From contig NZ_AP029028.1 in NCBI RefSeq assembly GCF_037076565.1, positions 4,650,001 to 4,714,000 on the forward strand: DNA of 64,000 bases, in the 5' to 3' direction. Under the pieces are notes generated by a model. It was not told where the DNA came from and did not search any database. It was given only the letters and a program-made list of their open reading frames with translations. A program made the position numbers and the translations under genes. Below, one piece after another: positions 52,831-62,888 of the stretch; the stretch's first letter is position 1, and every line of letters starts with the position of its first letter. Origin of the DNA: Herbaspirillum sp. DW155 (GTDB lineage: Bacteria > Pseudomonadota > Gammaproteobacteria > Burkholderiales > Burkholderiaceae_D).

Positions 52831-53663
52831 GCGCCACCTCCCAGGCCCAGGTCCTCGGCCAGCGACTTGCCGGGATAATGGAAAGGCACCGGGCCGTCAG
52901 CCTGGGCATGGACGAATTGCTTCACATAGGGATCAGTGGATTCACGCATCTCTTGCGGCGTCCCTTGCGCCACGATCTTGCCGGCCGACAGGAAATACAC
53001 ATAGTCGGCAATGGCGAAGGATTCGTTCACATCGTGCGACACCAGGATCGAGGTCGAACCCAGGGCATCATTGAGCCGGCGAATCAGATTGGCCGTCACG
53101 CCCATGGAAATCGGATCGAGCCCGGCGAAGGGTTCGTCATACATGATCAGCGCCGGGTCCAGCGCGATGGCCCGTGCCAGCGCCACGCGGCGCGCCATGC
53201 CACCGGAGATCTCGGCCGGCTTCAACGCGGCGGCATTACGCAGCCCCACGGCGTTGAGCTTCATGAGCACCAGGTCGCGGATGAGCGTTTCATCCAGATC
53301 GGTATGCTCGCGCAGCGGAAAGGCCACGTTGTCGAACACCGTCATGTCGGTAAACAGCGCGCCGTTCTGGAACAGCATGCCCATCTTGCGGCGCAGCAGA
53401 TACAGTTGCCTGGTCGCCAGCGACGGCACGTTCTCGCCATCCACTTCCACCTTGCCCTGCTGCGGCTGCAACTGCCCGCCGATCAGGCGCAGGATGGTGG
53501 TCTTGCCGGATCCGGAACCGCCCATCACCGCCACCACCTTGCCGCGCGGGAAGTCCATATGCAGACCGGTCAGTATGGGCCGGTCGCCATAGCGGAAATG
53601 CAGATCGCGGATTTCGACGATATTAGTCAAAGGGATTCTTTGAGTTCTTGGGAAAACCGACAT
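52827..53663 (-). CDS. mlaF: Lipid ABC transporter ATPase MlaF
   Basis: The 278-residue ATPase has Walker A GGSGSGKTT, signature ISGGMARRV, Walker B LIMYDEPFAGLDP and the C-terminal DGPVPFHYPGKSLAEDL that contacts MlaB in E. coli. Start not certain: ATG 53663 lacks a ribosome site; a TTG at 53630 gives LTNIVEIRDLHF, exactly the E. coli start position. First gene of the mla operon. Confidence 0.94.
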   Translation of the reverse strand: MSVFPRTQRIPLTNIVEIRDLHFRYGDRPILTGLHMDFPRGKVVAVMGGSGSGKTTILRLIGGQLQPQQGKVEVDGENVPSLATRQLYLLRRKMGMLFQNGALFTDMTVFDNVAFPLREHTDLDETLIRDLVLMKLNAVGLRNAAALKPAEISGGMARRVALARAIALDPALIMYDEPFAGLDPISMGVTANLIRRLNDALGSTSILVSHDVNESFAIADYVYFLSAGKIVAQGTPQEMRESTDPYVKQFVHAQADGPVPFHYPGKSLAEDLGLGGGA

Positions 53664-54029
53664 TGTAGAGCAAATTTTACAAATCGCTTTCAAGAAGGCA
53701 ATACAGCCTGTAAATCAGAGACAGCGAAAAGTGACGTTCTTAACAAGTTACATGCATGTTCGCCACAAATAGCAACTATTTCTTGCACACAACTTGCTGA
53801 CGAATGAGTCAGTTAAATATTGCATAGGTAAATAATTTCTCATTGCGTGGTGCGCCTGCAACGAAATGGTGCATCACCGACAAGTCAAAGATGCGATTTA
53901 TCGCTCGCATGTTACCAGCGATGACGCGATACCACAGCGCGGGCCGACGAATCGATGCTGCATCGCAAAGCTGTGGGTTGGCGCCTGCGCCTTGATACAA
54001 TGTCGGTTTTGCTTTCGGAAGAATCTGTC
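53664..54029. other. Divergent intergenic region, mlaF and ychF
   Basis: About 366 bases without a supported gene, with an AT-rich patch (53,700-53,850). A TACAAT box at 53996-54001, 28 bp before the ychF ATG, is the only promoter-like part I see. A 63-residue frame on the minus strand (53,809-54,000) has no ribosome site and is not called. Confidence 0.5.
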
Positions 54030-55121
54030 ATGAGCCTCAAATGCGGCATCGTGGGTCTGCCCAACGTCGGTAAGTCCACTCTTTTCAACGCGCTGACCAA
54101 GGCGGGCATCGCCGCCGAGAACTATCCGTTCTGCACCATCGAGCCCAATGTCGGCATCGTGGAAGTGCCCGATCCGCGTCTGAAGGCGCTGGCCGAGATC
54201 GTCAAGCCCGAGCGCATCCTGCCGGCCACGGTCGAATTCGTGGATATCGCCGGCCTGGTGGCGGGTGCCTCCAAGGGTGAAGGTTTGGGCAACCAGTTCC
54301 TGTCGCACATCCGCGAGACTGACGCCATCGTCAACGTGGTGCGCTGCTTCGAAGATCCGAACGTGATCCACGTGGCCGGCCGCGTGAGCCCGCTGGACGA
54401 CATCGCCGTGATCCAGACCGAACTGGCGCTGGCCGACATGGGCACCGTCGAGAAAGCCATCCACCGCGAACAGAAGAAGGCACGCTCCGGCGACAAGGAT
54501 GCTGCCAAGCTGGTGGCCCTGCTGGAGCGCATCATGCCGGCGCTGGACGAAGCCAAGCCGGTGCGCGCGCTGGGGCTGGATGCCGAAGAGATGCTGCTGA
54601 TCAAGCCGCTGTGCCTGATCACGGCCAAGCCGGCGATGTATGTGGCCAACGTCTCCGACAGCGGTTTCACCGACAACCCGCTGCTGGACCAGCTGACCGC
54701 CTACGCCCAGGAACAGAACGCCCCCATCGTGGCCATCTGCGCGGCCATCGAAGCCGAGATCGCCGACCTGGACGACGCCGACAAGGCCGACTTCCTGGCC
54801 GACATGGGCATGGAAGAACCGGGCCTGGACCGCCTGATCCGCGCGGCCTTCAAGCTCTTGGGCCTGCAGACCTACTTCACCGCGGGCGTGAAGGAAGTGC
54901 GCGCCTGGACGATTCCGGTGGGCGCCACCGGCCCGCAGGCGGCTGGCGTGATCCACACCGACTTCGAGCGCGGCTTCATTCGTGCGCAGACGATTGCCTT
55001 TGAGGACTTCATCGCCTTCAAGGGTGAGGCGGGGGCCAAGGAAGCGGGCAAGATGCGCGCCGAAGGCAAGGAGTATGTGGTCAAGGATGGGGATGTGATG
55101 AATTTCTTGTTCAATGTCTGA
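54030..55121 (+). CDS. ychF: Ribosome-associated P-loop ATPase YchF
   Basis: The 363-residue protein has the Obg-like NTPase domain with GLPNVGKST (P loop) and [19 protein letters not shown], an inserted helical domain, and a C-terminal TGS domain ([13 protein letters not shown]). YchF/EngD prefers ATP and binds the ribosome. ATG 54030 begins [12 protein letters not shown]; longer reading upstream is not supported. Confidence 0.96.
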   Translation: MSLKCGIVGLPNVGKSTLFNALTKAGIAAENYPFCTIEPNVGIVEVPDPRLKALAEIVKPERILPATVEFVDIAGLVAGASKGEGLGNQFLSHIRETDAIVNVVRCFEDPNVIHVAGRVSPLDDIAVIQTELALADMGTVEKAIHREQKKARSGDKDAAKLVALLERIMPALDEAKPVRALGLDAEEMLLIKPLCLITAKPAMYVANVSDSGFTDNPLLDQLTAYAQEQNAPIVAICAAIEAEIADLDDADKADFLADMGMEEPGLDRLIRAAFKLLGLQTYFTAGVKEVRAWTIPVGATGPQAAGVIHTDFERGFIRAQTIAFEDFIAFKGEAGAKEAGKMRAEGKEYVVKDGDVMNFLFNV

Positions 55122-55392
55122 AACTGATCATACGGAATGTGGCTGGCGGTAATTCCGCGACCGTGGCCGGAATTTTCCACCTTGCTTCGATATTTATTAG
55201 GTGATTTAGCACGGGCAATTCTTAAGCGGTTCTCCAATATCCGACCTTCGTTCTCCCGTCAATGCACGGGAGCACTCAACGGCGGCTATGCAAGAACATC
55301 GGTCGCAGACTATCTTGAGATGCCAGCTTTTCGGATTACACCATCTCCACTGAAGTCATGAAGGCTTACCAAGTCTGAGGAAAGAGAAAAGC
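55122..55392. other. Intergenic region at the edge of the ATPase/DUF4276 insertion
   Basis: A 271-bp stretch of lower GC with no supported gene. A weak terminator-like hairpin, AATTCCG-N10-CGGAATT followed by TT, lies at 55151-55176 after ychF. GGAAAGAG lies close before the next ATG. It could hold one junction of the inserted segment. Confidence 0.45.
55151..55176 (+). terminator. Possible terminator after ychF
   Basis: A 7-bp stem with a 10-base loop and a short T run. Weak, but placed correctly 30 bp after the ychF stop. Confidence 0.4.
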
Positions 55393-56604
55393 ATGACAAA
55401 GGCCCCTTTCATTGATCGCGTGGCTCTCCGAAACTATAAGAGCATCGGTTATTGTGATGTGCGCTTAAACCCGCTAACTTATCTCGTCGGACATAATGGC
55501 GCGGGTAAAAGCAATTTCATGGATGCGCTCCATTTCGTGCGCGATGCACTTTTCAACTCACTGGACAGTGCGCTCAATGAACGAGGCGGCATCAATGAGG
55601 TGCGACGCCGCAGTGGGGGGCATCCCACCCATTTCGCCATCCGAATCGAGTTTGTTTTGCCGAGCGGTCAGCCAGGGTACTATGGCTTCGTCATCGGCGC
55701 GTTGAAGAACGGAGCCTACGAAGTCCAGAAAGAAGAGTGTGTTGTCTCCGGCATTGGCAAAGGTCCTTTCTTTCGCATCCAAAAGGGTAAGTTGCGCGAC
55801 AGCAGCGAACCCACTTTTCCATCAATCACAGCGGACAGGCTAGCGTTGGTGGCGGCCTCCGGCCTGACCGTTTTCCGTCCTGTATTCGATGCGCTGACAA
55901 CGATGGGTTTCTACAACCTGAATCCAAAGCTGATGCGTGAATTACAGAAACCGCAGGATGGTCGCTTGTTGCGACCATCCGGAGAAAATATCGTTAGCGT
56001 AATTGGACATCTGGAAAAGGTGGCACCTGACCAGATCCTGCTAATTCAGGAATATCTTCACTCGGTAGCGCCCATGGTTCATGGTGTCGGGCGAGAGCCC
56101 ATCGGCCCGATGGAGACACTGGAGTTTCGCCAAGAAATGGCCGGTTCCAAGCATCCTTGGCGCTTTCTTGCGCAAAACATGTCCGACGGCACACTACGCG
56201 CGCTCGGTGTACTCACGGCATTATTACAGAGCAACGTAGATTACTCTCCAACTTTAATCGGTATCGAGGAACCTGAAACGGCGCTACATCCTGCGGCGAG
56301 TAGTGCACTACGCGAGGCGTTAGTTCGCGCGTCAAAAAATACCCAAGTGTTAGTGACTAGCCATAGCCCAGATCTACTTGACGATCGAAACATCGACGCC
56401 GATGCGGTATTGGCAGTGGTATCTGAAGCAGGAGAAACAAAGGTCGCACCACTTGACGATGCCTCGCGACAAGTGATGCGCGAGCATCTATTCTCGGCTG
56501 GCGAGCTGTTGCGCATGAATCAACTGGCACCTGACCGAGCCAGCATCGAGCAGCAAGATAAAGCTAGCGCTGGAGACCTTTTCAGCGAAATTGACTCTTT
56601 ATGA
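55393..56604 (+). CDS. SMC/RecF-like AAA ATPase, first gene of a two-gene module
   Basis: The 403-residue protein has Walker A GHNGAGKS (33-40), a signature-like MSDGTLRALG (about 270), Walker B with IGIEEPETALHP (EE at 292-293) and a switch His324 in TSHSPD. This is the ABC/OLD-type ATPase design without a nuclease domain in the same chain. The next gene, coupled by ATGA overlap, has TOPRIM-like motifs. Lower GC than ychF or pxpA indicates horizontal transfer. Known OLD-type proteins act in phage defence or exclusion; the role here is inferred. Confidence 0.85.
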   Translation: MTKAPFIDRVALRNYKSIGYCDVRLNPLTYLVGHNGAGKSNFMDALHFVRDALFNSLDSALNERGGINEVRRRSGGHPTHFAIRIEFVLPSGQPGYYGFVIGALKNGAYEVQKEECVVSGIGKGPFFRIQKGKLRDSSEPTFPSITADRLALVAASGLTVFRPVFDALTTMGFYNLNPKLMRELQKPQDGRLLRPSGENIVSVIGHLEKVAPDQILLIQEYLHSVAPMVHGVGREPIGPMETLEFRQEMAGSKHPWRFLAQNMSDGTLRALGVLTALLQSNVDYSPTLIGIEEPETALHPAASSALREALVRASKNTQVLVTSHSPDLLDDRNIDADAVLAVVSEAGETKVAPLDDASRQVMREHLFSAGELLRMNQLAPDRASIEQQDKASAGDLFSEIDSL

Positions 56605-57200
56605 TTTCTATCGCCAGCATTGTAGAGGGAGATGGTGAAGTAGCCGCTTTGCCGGTCCTGTTGAGACGCTTGAATGAATGGCGCCCCGGCACTGACTACG
56701 CTCACATACTCCCGCCGATTCGAGTACACCGAGACCGCTTCCTCAATCGCGATGACGAGTTCCGAAAACAGCTCTTACTGGCTGCGGCCAAGTGCGGAGA
56801 TGGAGGATGGATTTTGGTAGTCCTGGATGCTGATGATGACTGCCCAGCCGATTTGGGGCGGCAAGTCTATCTGCGTGCGACAAAGCACGTTCCTCATCGA
56901 CGTATATCGGTGGTGTTCGCCAATCGTGAATACGAAGCCTGGTTCATAGCATCGGCTCAATCACTCGATGGACAACGCGGCTTTCGTTGCCCGGATGAAA
57001 AACCTGTTGATGCGGAAACACCTCGGGACGCTAAAGGCTGGATACGTAGGAATATGGGAAGTGGAACATACAGTGTCGTGCTGGACCAACCAGCATTCAC
57101 AGCTCACTTCGATCTACAAGAGGCTTTCGACAATAGTCGTTCTTTTCGCAAGCTGTGCAAAGAGTGGCAGGCCAACATCGTAGATCGTCATTCAGACTGA
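56601..57200 (+). CDS. DUF4276 family protein, TOPRIM-like nuclease candidate
   Basis: A 199-residue protein with VEGDGE (Glu9, Glu13) near the N-terminus, LDADDDC (Asp76, Asp78) in the middle and EYEAWF further on: the DUF4276 pattern, whose acidic residues correspond to the TOPRIM metal site. It overlaps the ATPase gene by four bases. Together they look like an OLD nuclease split into two polypeptides. Substrate not known. Confidence 0.85.
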   Translation: MISIASIVEGDGEVAALPVLLRRLNEWRPGTDYAHILPPIRVHRDRFLNRDDEFRKQLLLAAAKCGDGGWILVVLDADDDCPADLGRQVYLRATKHVPHRRISVVFANREYEAWFIASAQSLDGQRGFRCPDEKPVDAETPRDAKGWIRRNMGSGTYSVVLDQPAFTAHFDLQEAFDNSRSFRKLCKEWQANIVDRHSD

Positions 57201-57316
57201 GCACGAAGCTCCGCGTAAATCCATTTATTTTTTACGCATTGGGATGATGCTCGTACATATGCCATATCGATTGATGCGTCGAAGTTCCGATCTCCTCTTG
57301 CTGCGCGAAGCCTCCC

Positions 57317-58234
57317 TCACCTCCTCCCACTACTCAACTGCGGCGTCAAAAACGACTGCCTGAAATACTCCCGCACCGCCTCCATCGCCGGCGTAAATTT
57401 CACTCCCTTGCGCCACGCCAGGCCCACGTTCATGGCCGGCACGTGATCCATCAGCAGCACGGTCTCGATACGCAACCCCTCCAGTGACCAGGGCCGATAC
57501 ACCAGGTCCGACAGGATCGCCACCCCCGAACCATTGGCCACCATGCTGCGCACCGCTTCGATGGAACTGGTGCGCATGATGATGTTGGGCTTGCGTCCGC
57601 TCTGGTTCCAGTAACGCAGCGCGGTCTTGTCGGCCTCGTCCACCGTCAGCAGGATGAAGGGCTCATGGACCACCTCGGAGAGATTGACCACCGAGCGCTC
57701 GCCCAGCGGATGGCGCGCCGGTAGCCACAGCCGGCGTACCGAACCGAACAGCGTCTCATAGGCGATCTCGCGATGGCGCAGGTTGGACGTCAGCACCACC
57801 GCCATGTCGATGTCGCCCTCCAACAGGCTCTGCTCAATCTCCGCACGCTCCTTCTCATGCACGTGCAGCTTGATCCCCGGATAAGACTGCGACAGCCGCT
57901 GCAAATGGTGCGGCAAAAAATATCCGAGCACCGTGTAACTGGCGGCCACGCGCAAACTGCCACTGGCGGTGTTGTCCGGCAGCGGACTCTTCATCGCATC
58001 GTCCACGCTGCGCAGAATCGAATACGCATGATTCAAGAAATGCCGCCCGCTGTCGGTGAGGATCATCCCCTGCGGAGAACGGATGAACAGCGGCGCCCCC
58101 AGCAAGGACTCCAGTTCCTGGATGGCACTGGTGACCGAGGACTGCGAAATGTGCAGGTGGATCGCCGCCTGCGAAATCTGTCCCACTTCCGCTGTGGCAA
58201 CGAAATAGCGAATCTGGCGGAGGGTGATGGCCAT
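57317..58234 (-). CDS. LysR family regulator, probably of the pxp cluster
   Basis: The 305-residue protein has a winged HTH at about 1-60 (LRQIRYFVATAEVGQISQAA) and an effector domain. It is divergent from pxpA, with a T-N11-A palindrome between them, so it probably controls pxpA-pxpC and itself, perhaps with 5-oxoproline or a related compound. The ligand is inferred. Confidence 0.9.
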   Translation of the reverse strand: MAITLRQIRYFVATAEVGQISQAAIHLHISQSSVTSAIQELESLLGAPLFIRSPQGMILTDSGRHFLNHAYSILRSVDDAMKSPLPDNTASGSLRVAASYTVLGYFLPHHLQRLSQSYPGIKLHVHEKERAEIEQSLLEGDIDMAVVLTSNLRHREIAYETLFGSVRRLWLPARHPLGERSVVNLSEVVHEPFILLTVDEADKTALRYWNQSGRKPNIIMRTSSIEAVRSMVANGSGVAILSDLVYRPWSLEGLRIETVLLMDHVPAMNVGLAWRKGVKFTPAMEAVREYFRQSFLTPQLSSGRR

Positions 58235-58254
58235 GTTTGATGCCTTTCATAAGC

Positions 58255-58271
58255 TATCGGATTTTTCGATA
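58255..58271. promoter_or_regulatory. LysR-type operator between lysR-like gene and pxpA
   Basis: TATCG-N7-CGATA, containing the T-N11-A box of LysR regulators, placed 21 bp from the regulator start and 93 bp before pxpA. It is the clearest palindrome in the 129-bp divergent region. Confidence 0.7.
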
Positions 58272-58363
58272 TCAAGCCCTCTGATAATACATCTGTCCAA
58301 TACCGTGGCCGATTTCTATACTCATTTTCACGCGCTGATTCCGGCAGCGCAGGAGACCACAAG

Positions 58364-59122
58364 ATGAGAAAAATCGATCTGAATTCGGATATGGGCGAAG
58401 GCTTCGGTCCCTGGACCATCGGCGATGGCGTCGATGCAGCCATCATGCCCCTGATCAGTTCAGCCAACATCGCCACAGGCTTCCATGCGGGCGATCCCAA
58501 CACCATGCGGCGCACGGTGGAACAGGCGCGGCAACATGGCGTGGCTATCGGCGCGCATCCGGGCTTCCGCGATCTGGTCGGCTTCGGCCGCCGCCACCTC
58601 AACGCCCCGGCCACCGAACTGGTCAACGACATGCTCTACCAGCTCGGCGCCCTGCGCGAGTTCGCCCGCCTCAACGACATGGCCCTGCAACACATCAAAC
58701 CGCATGGCGCGCTCTACATGCACCTGGCCCGTGATGAAGAGGCTGCACGCATCTTCGTGCAGACCCTGCGCCAGCTGGACCCGAACTTGCTTCTGTTCTG
58801 CATGCACGGCTCGGCCATCTGGCACGTGGCCCAGGAACTGGGACAGGCCGTGGTCTGCGAGTTCTATGCCGACCGCGATTACGACAACAGCGGCTCCATC
58901 GTCTTCACCCGCCGGGTCGGTGCGCTCGATCCGGCGCAGGTGGCGGCCAAGGTGCTGCGGGCCTGCCGCGAAGGCGTGGTGCGCACGGTCCAAGGGCGCG
59001 ATATTCCCATCGCCTTCGAGTCCGTCTGCATCCACAGCGATACCCCCGGCGCCCTGGCACTAGTGCAGGCCACGCGCCAGAGCCTCGAGGCCGCCGAGAT
59101 CGTCATCGCCGCACCGCGCTGA
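58364..59122 (+). CDS. pxpA: 5-oxoprolinase subunit A (LamB/YcsF family)
   Basis: The 252-residue protein starts [17 protein letters not shown] and has [14 protein letters not shown], the family signature. PxpABC hydrolyses 5-oxoproline to glutamate with ATP. The cluster also carries acetyl-CoA carboxylase-like genes between pxpA and pxpB. AGGAGACCACAAG precedes the ATG. Confidence 0.95.
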   Translation: MRKIDLNSDMGEGFGPWTIGDGVDAAIMPLISSANIATGFHAGDPNTMRRTVEQARQHGVAIGAHPGFRDLVGFGRRHLNAPATELVNDMLYQLGALREFARLNDMALQHIKPHGALYMHLARDEEAARIFVQTLRQLDPNLLLFCMHGSAIWHVAQELGQAVVCEFYADRDYDNSGSIVFTRRVGALDPAQVAAKVLRACREGVVRTVQGRDIPIAFESVCIHSDTPGALALVQATRQSLEAAEIVIAAPR

Positions 59123-59155
59123 TCCACACCATTCATCACACGAAGGAGAAAAGTC

Positions 59156-59404
59156 ATGGCAGTCCAAGAAGTGCACTCCCCTTTGCCCGGCACTTTCTAT
59201 CGCCGGTCCAGCCCGGAGGCTCCACCCTATGCACAGGAAGGCGACCTCATCGAAGCCGGCGCCGTGATCGGCCTGATCGAAGTGATGAAACAATTTACGG
59301 AATTGCAGGCCGAGCACGGCGGCACATTGGTGGCCTTCCACGTCGAGAACGGCGATCCGGTCGAACCCGGCCAGTTGGTGGCCGTGATCGAGACGGCAGG
59401 TTGA
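59156..59404 (+). CDS. Small biotin carboxyl carrier protein
   Basis: An 82-residue biotinyl domain, half the size of AccB since it lacks the N-terminal half and linker. The modified Lys is expected at Lys45 in EVMKQF; the usual AMKM context is altered to VMKQ. It probably serves the adjacent biotin carboxylase. GAAGGAGAAAAG precedes the ATG. Confidence 0.85.
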   Translation: MAVQEVHSPLPGTFYRRSSPEAPPYAQEGDLIEAGAVIGLIEVMKQFTELQAEHGGTLVAFHVENGDPVEPGQLVAVIETAG

Positions 59405-59413
59405 GGCAGCACC

Positions 59414-60802
<1,389 letters not shown>

Positions 60803-60803
60803 G

Positions 60804-61703
60804 ATGAACAGCCCACAATCCCTGCCCTCCACCCCGATCCGCTACAGCATCGCCGGTGATGAACACCTCTTTGCGGAAGTATCCGAATCGATGTCGCTGG
60901 AAGCCTTCTTCCGCGCCATGGCCATCACCCGCGCCGTGGAGCAACTGGCGCTGCCCGGCGTACTGGATGTGTGCCTGGCCAATGCCTCCTTCCAGATCCG
61001 TTTCAACCCCGACCTGATCCATCCGCTGGCTCTGCTGGAACAGGTCCAGGCGCTCGAAGCCAGTACCACTGCCGAACGCCGCATCCAGACCCGCATCATC
61101 GAAGTGCCGGTGCTGTATGACGATCCCTGGACCAATGAAACCCAGGCGCGCTTCCGTGACCGCCATCAGGACCCGTCCTCCACCGATCTGCAATACGCGG
61201 CGCGCATCAACGGTTATGACGAGGTGCAAGCCTTCATCGCGGCTCATAGTGGCACGCCCTGGTTCGTCTCCATGGTCGGTTTCGTGGCAGGACTGCCCTT
61301 CATGTACCAGATGGTCGGGCAGGACAAGCAACTGCAGGTGCCCAAGTACCTGCGTCCCCGTACCGATACGCCCAGGCTGACGCTGGGACACGGTGGCTGC
61401 TTCGGCTGCATCTACTCGGTACGCGGCGCTGGCGGCTACCAGATGTTCGGCGTCACGCCCGCGCCCATCTACGATCCGGCGCAGGGCCTGCCCTATCTGC
61501 GGGAGTCGATGGTGTTCTTCCGTGCCGGCGACATCGTGCAGTTCAAGCCCATCGACCGTGCCGGGTATGACGCCGCCATCGCGGCGGTCGAGGCCGGCCG
61601 TTTCGACCTGCGCATCCGCGCGGCCAGTTTCGATCTCGATGCCTTCCAGGCCGATCCGACAGCCTGCATCCACGCTCTCAAGGAGGCCCTCCATGACGAT
61701 TAA
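60804..61703 (+). CDS. pxpB: 5-oxoprolinase subunit B (KipI-like)
   Basis: The 299-residue protein matches the allophanate hydrolase subunit 1/KipI family: SFQIRFNPDLIHPL, IEVPVLYDD and GFVAGLPFMYQM. GAGGAGG precedes ATG 60804. The chain is longer than E. coli PxpB (218) by an N-terminal and an inserted part. It overlaps pxpC by 11 bp. Confidence 0.93.
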   Translation: MNSPQSLPSTPIRYSIAGDEHLFAEVSESMSLEAFFRAMAITRAVEQLALPGVLDVCLANASFQIRFNPDLIHPLALLEQVQALEASTTAERRIQTRIIEVPVLYDDPWTNETQARFRDRHQDPSSTDLQYAARINGYDEVQAFIAAHSGTPWFVSMVGFVAGLPFMYQMVGQDKQLQVPKYLRPRTDTPRLTLGHGGCFGCIYSVRGAGGYQMFGVTPAPIYDPAQGLPYLRESMVFFRAGDIVQFKPIDRAGYDAAIAAVEAGRFDLRIRAASFDLDAFQADPTACIHALKEALHDD

Positions 61704-62670
61704 GGTGAAACAGCCCGGCCTGGCGACCACGGTGCAGGACGGCGGCCGCGAAGGCTACTACCACCTGGGCATTCCGCCCTCCGGCGCACTGGACCAATAC
61801 GCCCTGCGCAGCGCCAACCTGCTGGTGGGCAACCCCGCCACCACCTCGGCTCTGGAATGCAGCCTGATGGGACCGCAGCTGGAGTTCCAGTGCGATGCAC
61901 TGGTCGCCGTCACCGGCGCGCGCATGCAGCCGCGCGTGGATGGCAGTGACCGGCCGCTCGATACCGCCTTCAAGGTGCGCAGCGGCCAGGTACTCAGCTT
62001 CGACTATCCCAAGGCCGGCGCGCGCAGCTATCTCGCCATCGCCGGTGGCATCGGCGTGCCGCTGGTGCTGGAAAGTCGCGCCACCTATGCGCTGGGCGCA
62101 CTCGGTGGATGGCATGGCCGCAAGCTGGCCAAGGACGACGAACTGCCGCTGGGCCGCGCGTCCTCGCAGGCCGTCGAAGGGCGTGCCCTGCCGCTGTCAC
62201 TGGTCCCGGTGTTCGACCGCGAAGCCGCGCTGCGCGTGGTGCCGGGGCTGTACATACATCGCCTCACGGACGACGCCGTGGAGCGCTTCTTTGCCGATAC
62301 CTGGACCGTGGCTTCGGAAGCGGACCGCATCGGCTACCGCTTCAAGGGCGGCCAGCCCATGCAGTTCCGACCGCGTGAACAACCCTTCGGCGCCGGCTCG
62401 GATCCGTCCAATATCGTCGATGCCTGCTACCCCATCGGTTCGATCCAGATCCCCGGTGGCGTGGAGCCCATCGTGCTGTTGCGCGATGCCGTGTCCGGTG
62501 GTGGTTACGCCACCATCGGCACCGTCATCAGCGCCGACCTCGACCTGATCGGACAACTGCAACCCAACCACAAGGCGCAGTTCGTGCGCGTGACGCTGGA
62601 GCAGGCGCTGGAGGCGCGGCGCCAGTACCAGCAGCGTTTCCTGCGCCTTGGCAGTCTCCTGGGCGGCTGA
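61693..62670 (+). CDS. pxpC: 5-oxoprolinase subunit C (KipA-like)
   Basis: The 325-residue protein matches allophanate hydrolase subunit 2/KipA: VKQPGLATTVQDGGREGYYHLGIPPSGALD, and GGVEPIVLLRDAVSGGGYATIG. It forms the catalytic complex with PxpB and PxpA. ATG 61693 has AGGAGG upstream. Confidence 0.94.
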   Translation: MTIKVKQPGLATTVQDGGREGYYHLGIPPSGALDQYALRSANLLVGNPATTSALECSLMGPQLEFQCDALVAVTGARMQPRVDGSDRPLDTAFKVRSGQVLSFDYPKAGARSYLAIAGGIGVPLVLESRATYALGALGGWHGRKLAKDDELPLGRASSQAVEGRALPLSLVPVFDREAALRVVPGLYIHRLTDDAVERFFADTWTVASEADRIGYRFKGGQPMQFRPREQPFGAGSDPSNIVDACYPIGSIQIPGGVEPIVLLRDAVSGGGYATIGTVISADLDLIGQLQPNHKAQFVRVTLEQALEARRQYQQRFLRLGSLLGG

Positions 62671-62707
62671 GACCGTCACAGCCGCACATCCCACCGCTTG
62701 ATTCCCG

Positions 62708-62737
62708 CCCGGGCCGGCGCTCATCCGCCGCCCCGGG
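62708..62737. other. GC-rich stem-loop between pxpC and the permease gene
   Basis: CCCGGG-C-CGGCG, a CTCATC loop and CGCCG-C-CCCGGG: an 11-bp stem with one mismatch. No T run, so a weak or factor-dependent terminator is possible. Confidence 0.5.
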
Positions 62738-62789
62738 ATGGGCGCGGCTTTGCCTGCAGGTTTTGCATACGCAATTCCATTGGGACTTC

Positions 62790-62828
62790 GCTTCGGTTTT
62801 TTGCTTCGGTTTTTTCGCTTTCGTTTTT
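62790..62828 (+). repeat. 13-bp tandem repeat, T-rich
   Basis: GCTTCGGTTTTTT occurs twice in tandem (62790-62802 and 62803-62815), followed by a degenerate third unit CGCTTTCGTTTTT. It lies 60 bp before the permease ATG, where copy-number change could alter expression. Confidence 0.65.
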
Positions 62829-62888
62829 CGCTCTCGCCTCTCATCCGCCTCATTGAATCATCGCTTCAACGTCTCAGGAGAAACTGAC

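Noticed and set aside
53809-54000. A 63-residue frame on the minus strand in the mlaF-ychF gap
   Set aside because: No ribosome site, no family-like pattern, and it covers the ychF leader.
55122-55392. Possible remnant of an insertion sequence in the gap after ychF
   Set aside because: Only short open stretches and one weak inverted repeat; no terminal repeats or transposase motifs.
57213-57237. GCGTAAA / TTTACGC hairpin between the DUF4276 gene and the LysR gene
   Set aside because: Stem is AT-rich with an 11-base loop; too weak to call a terminator.
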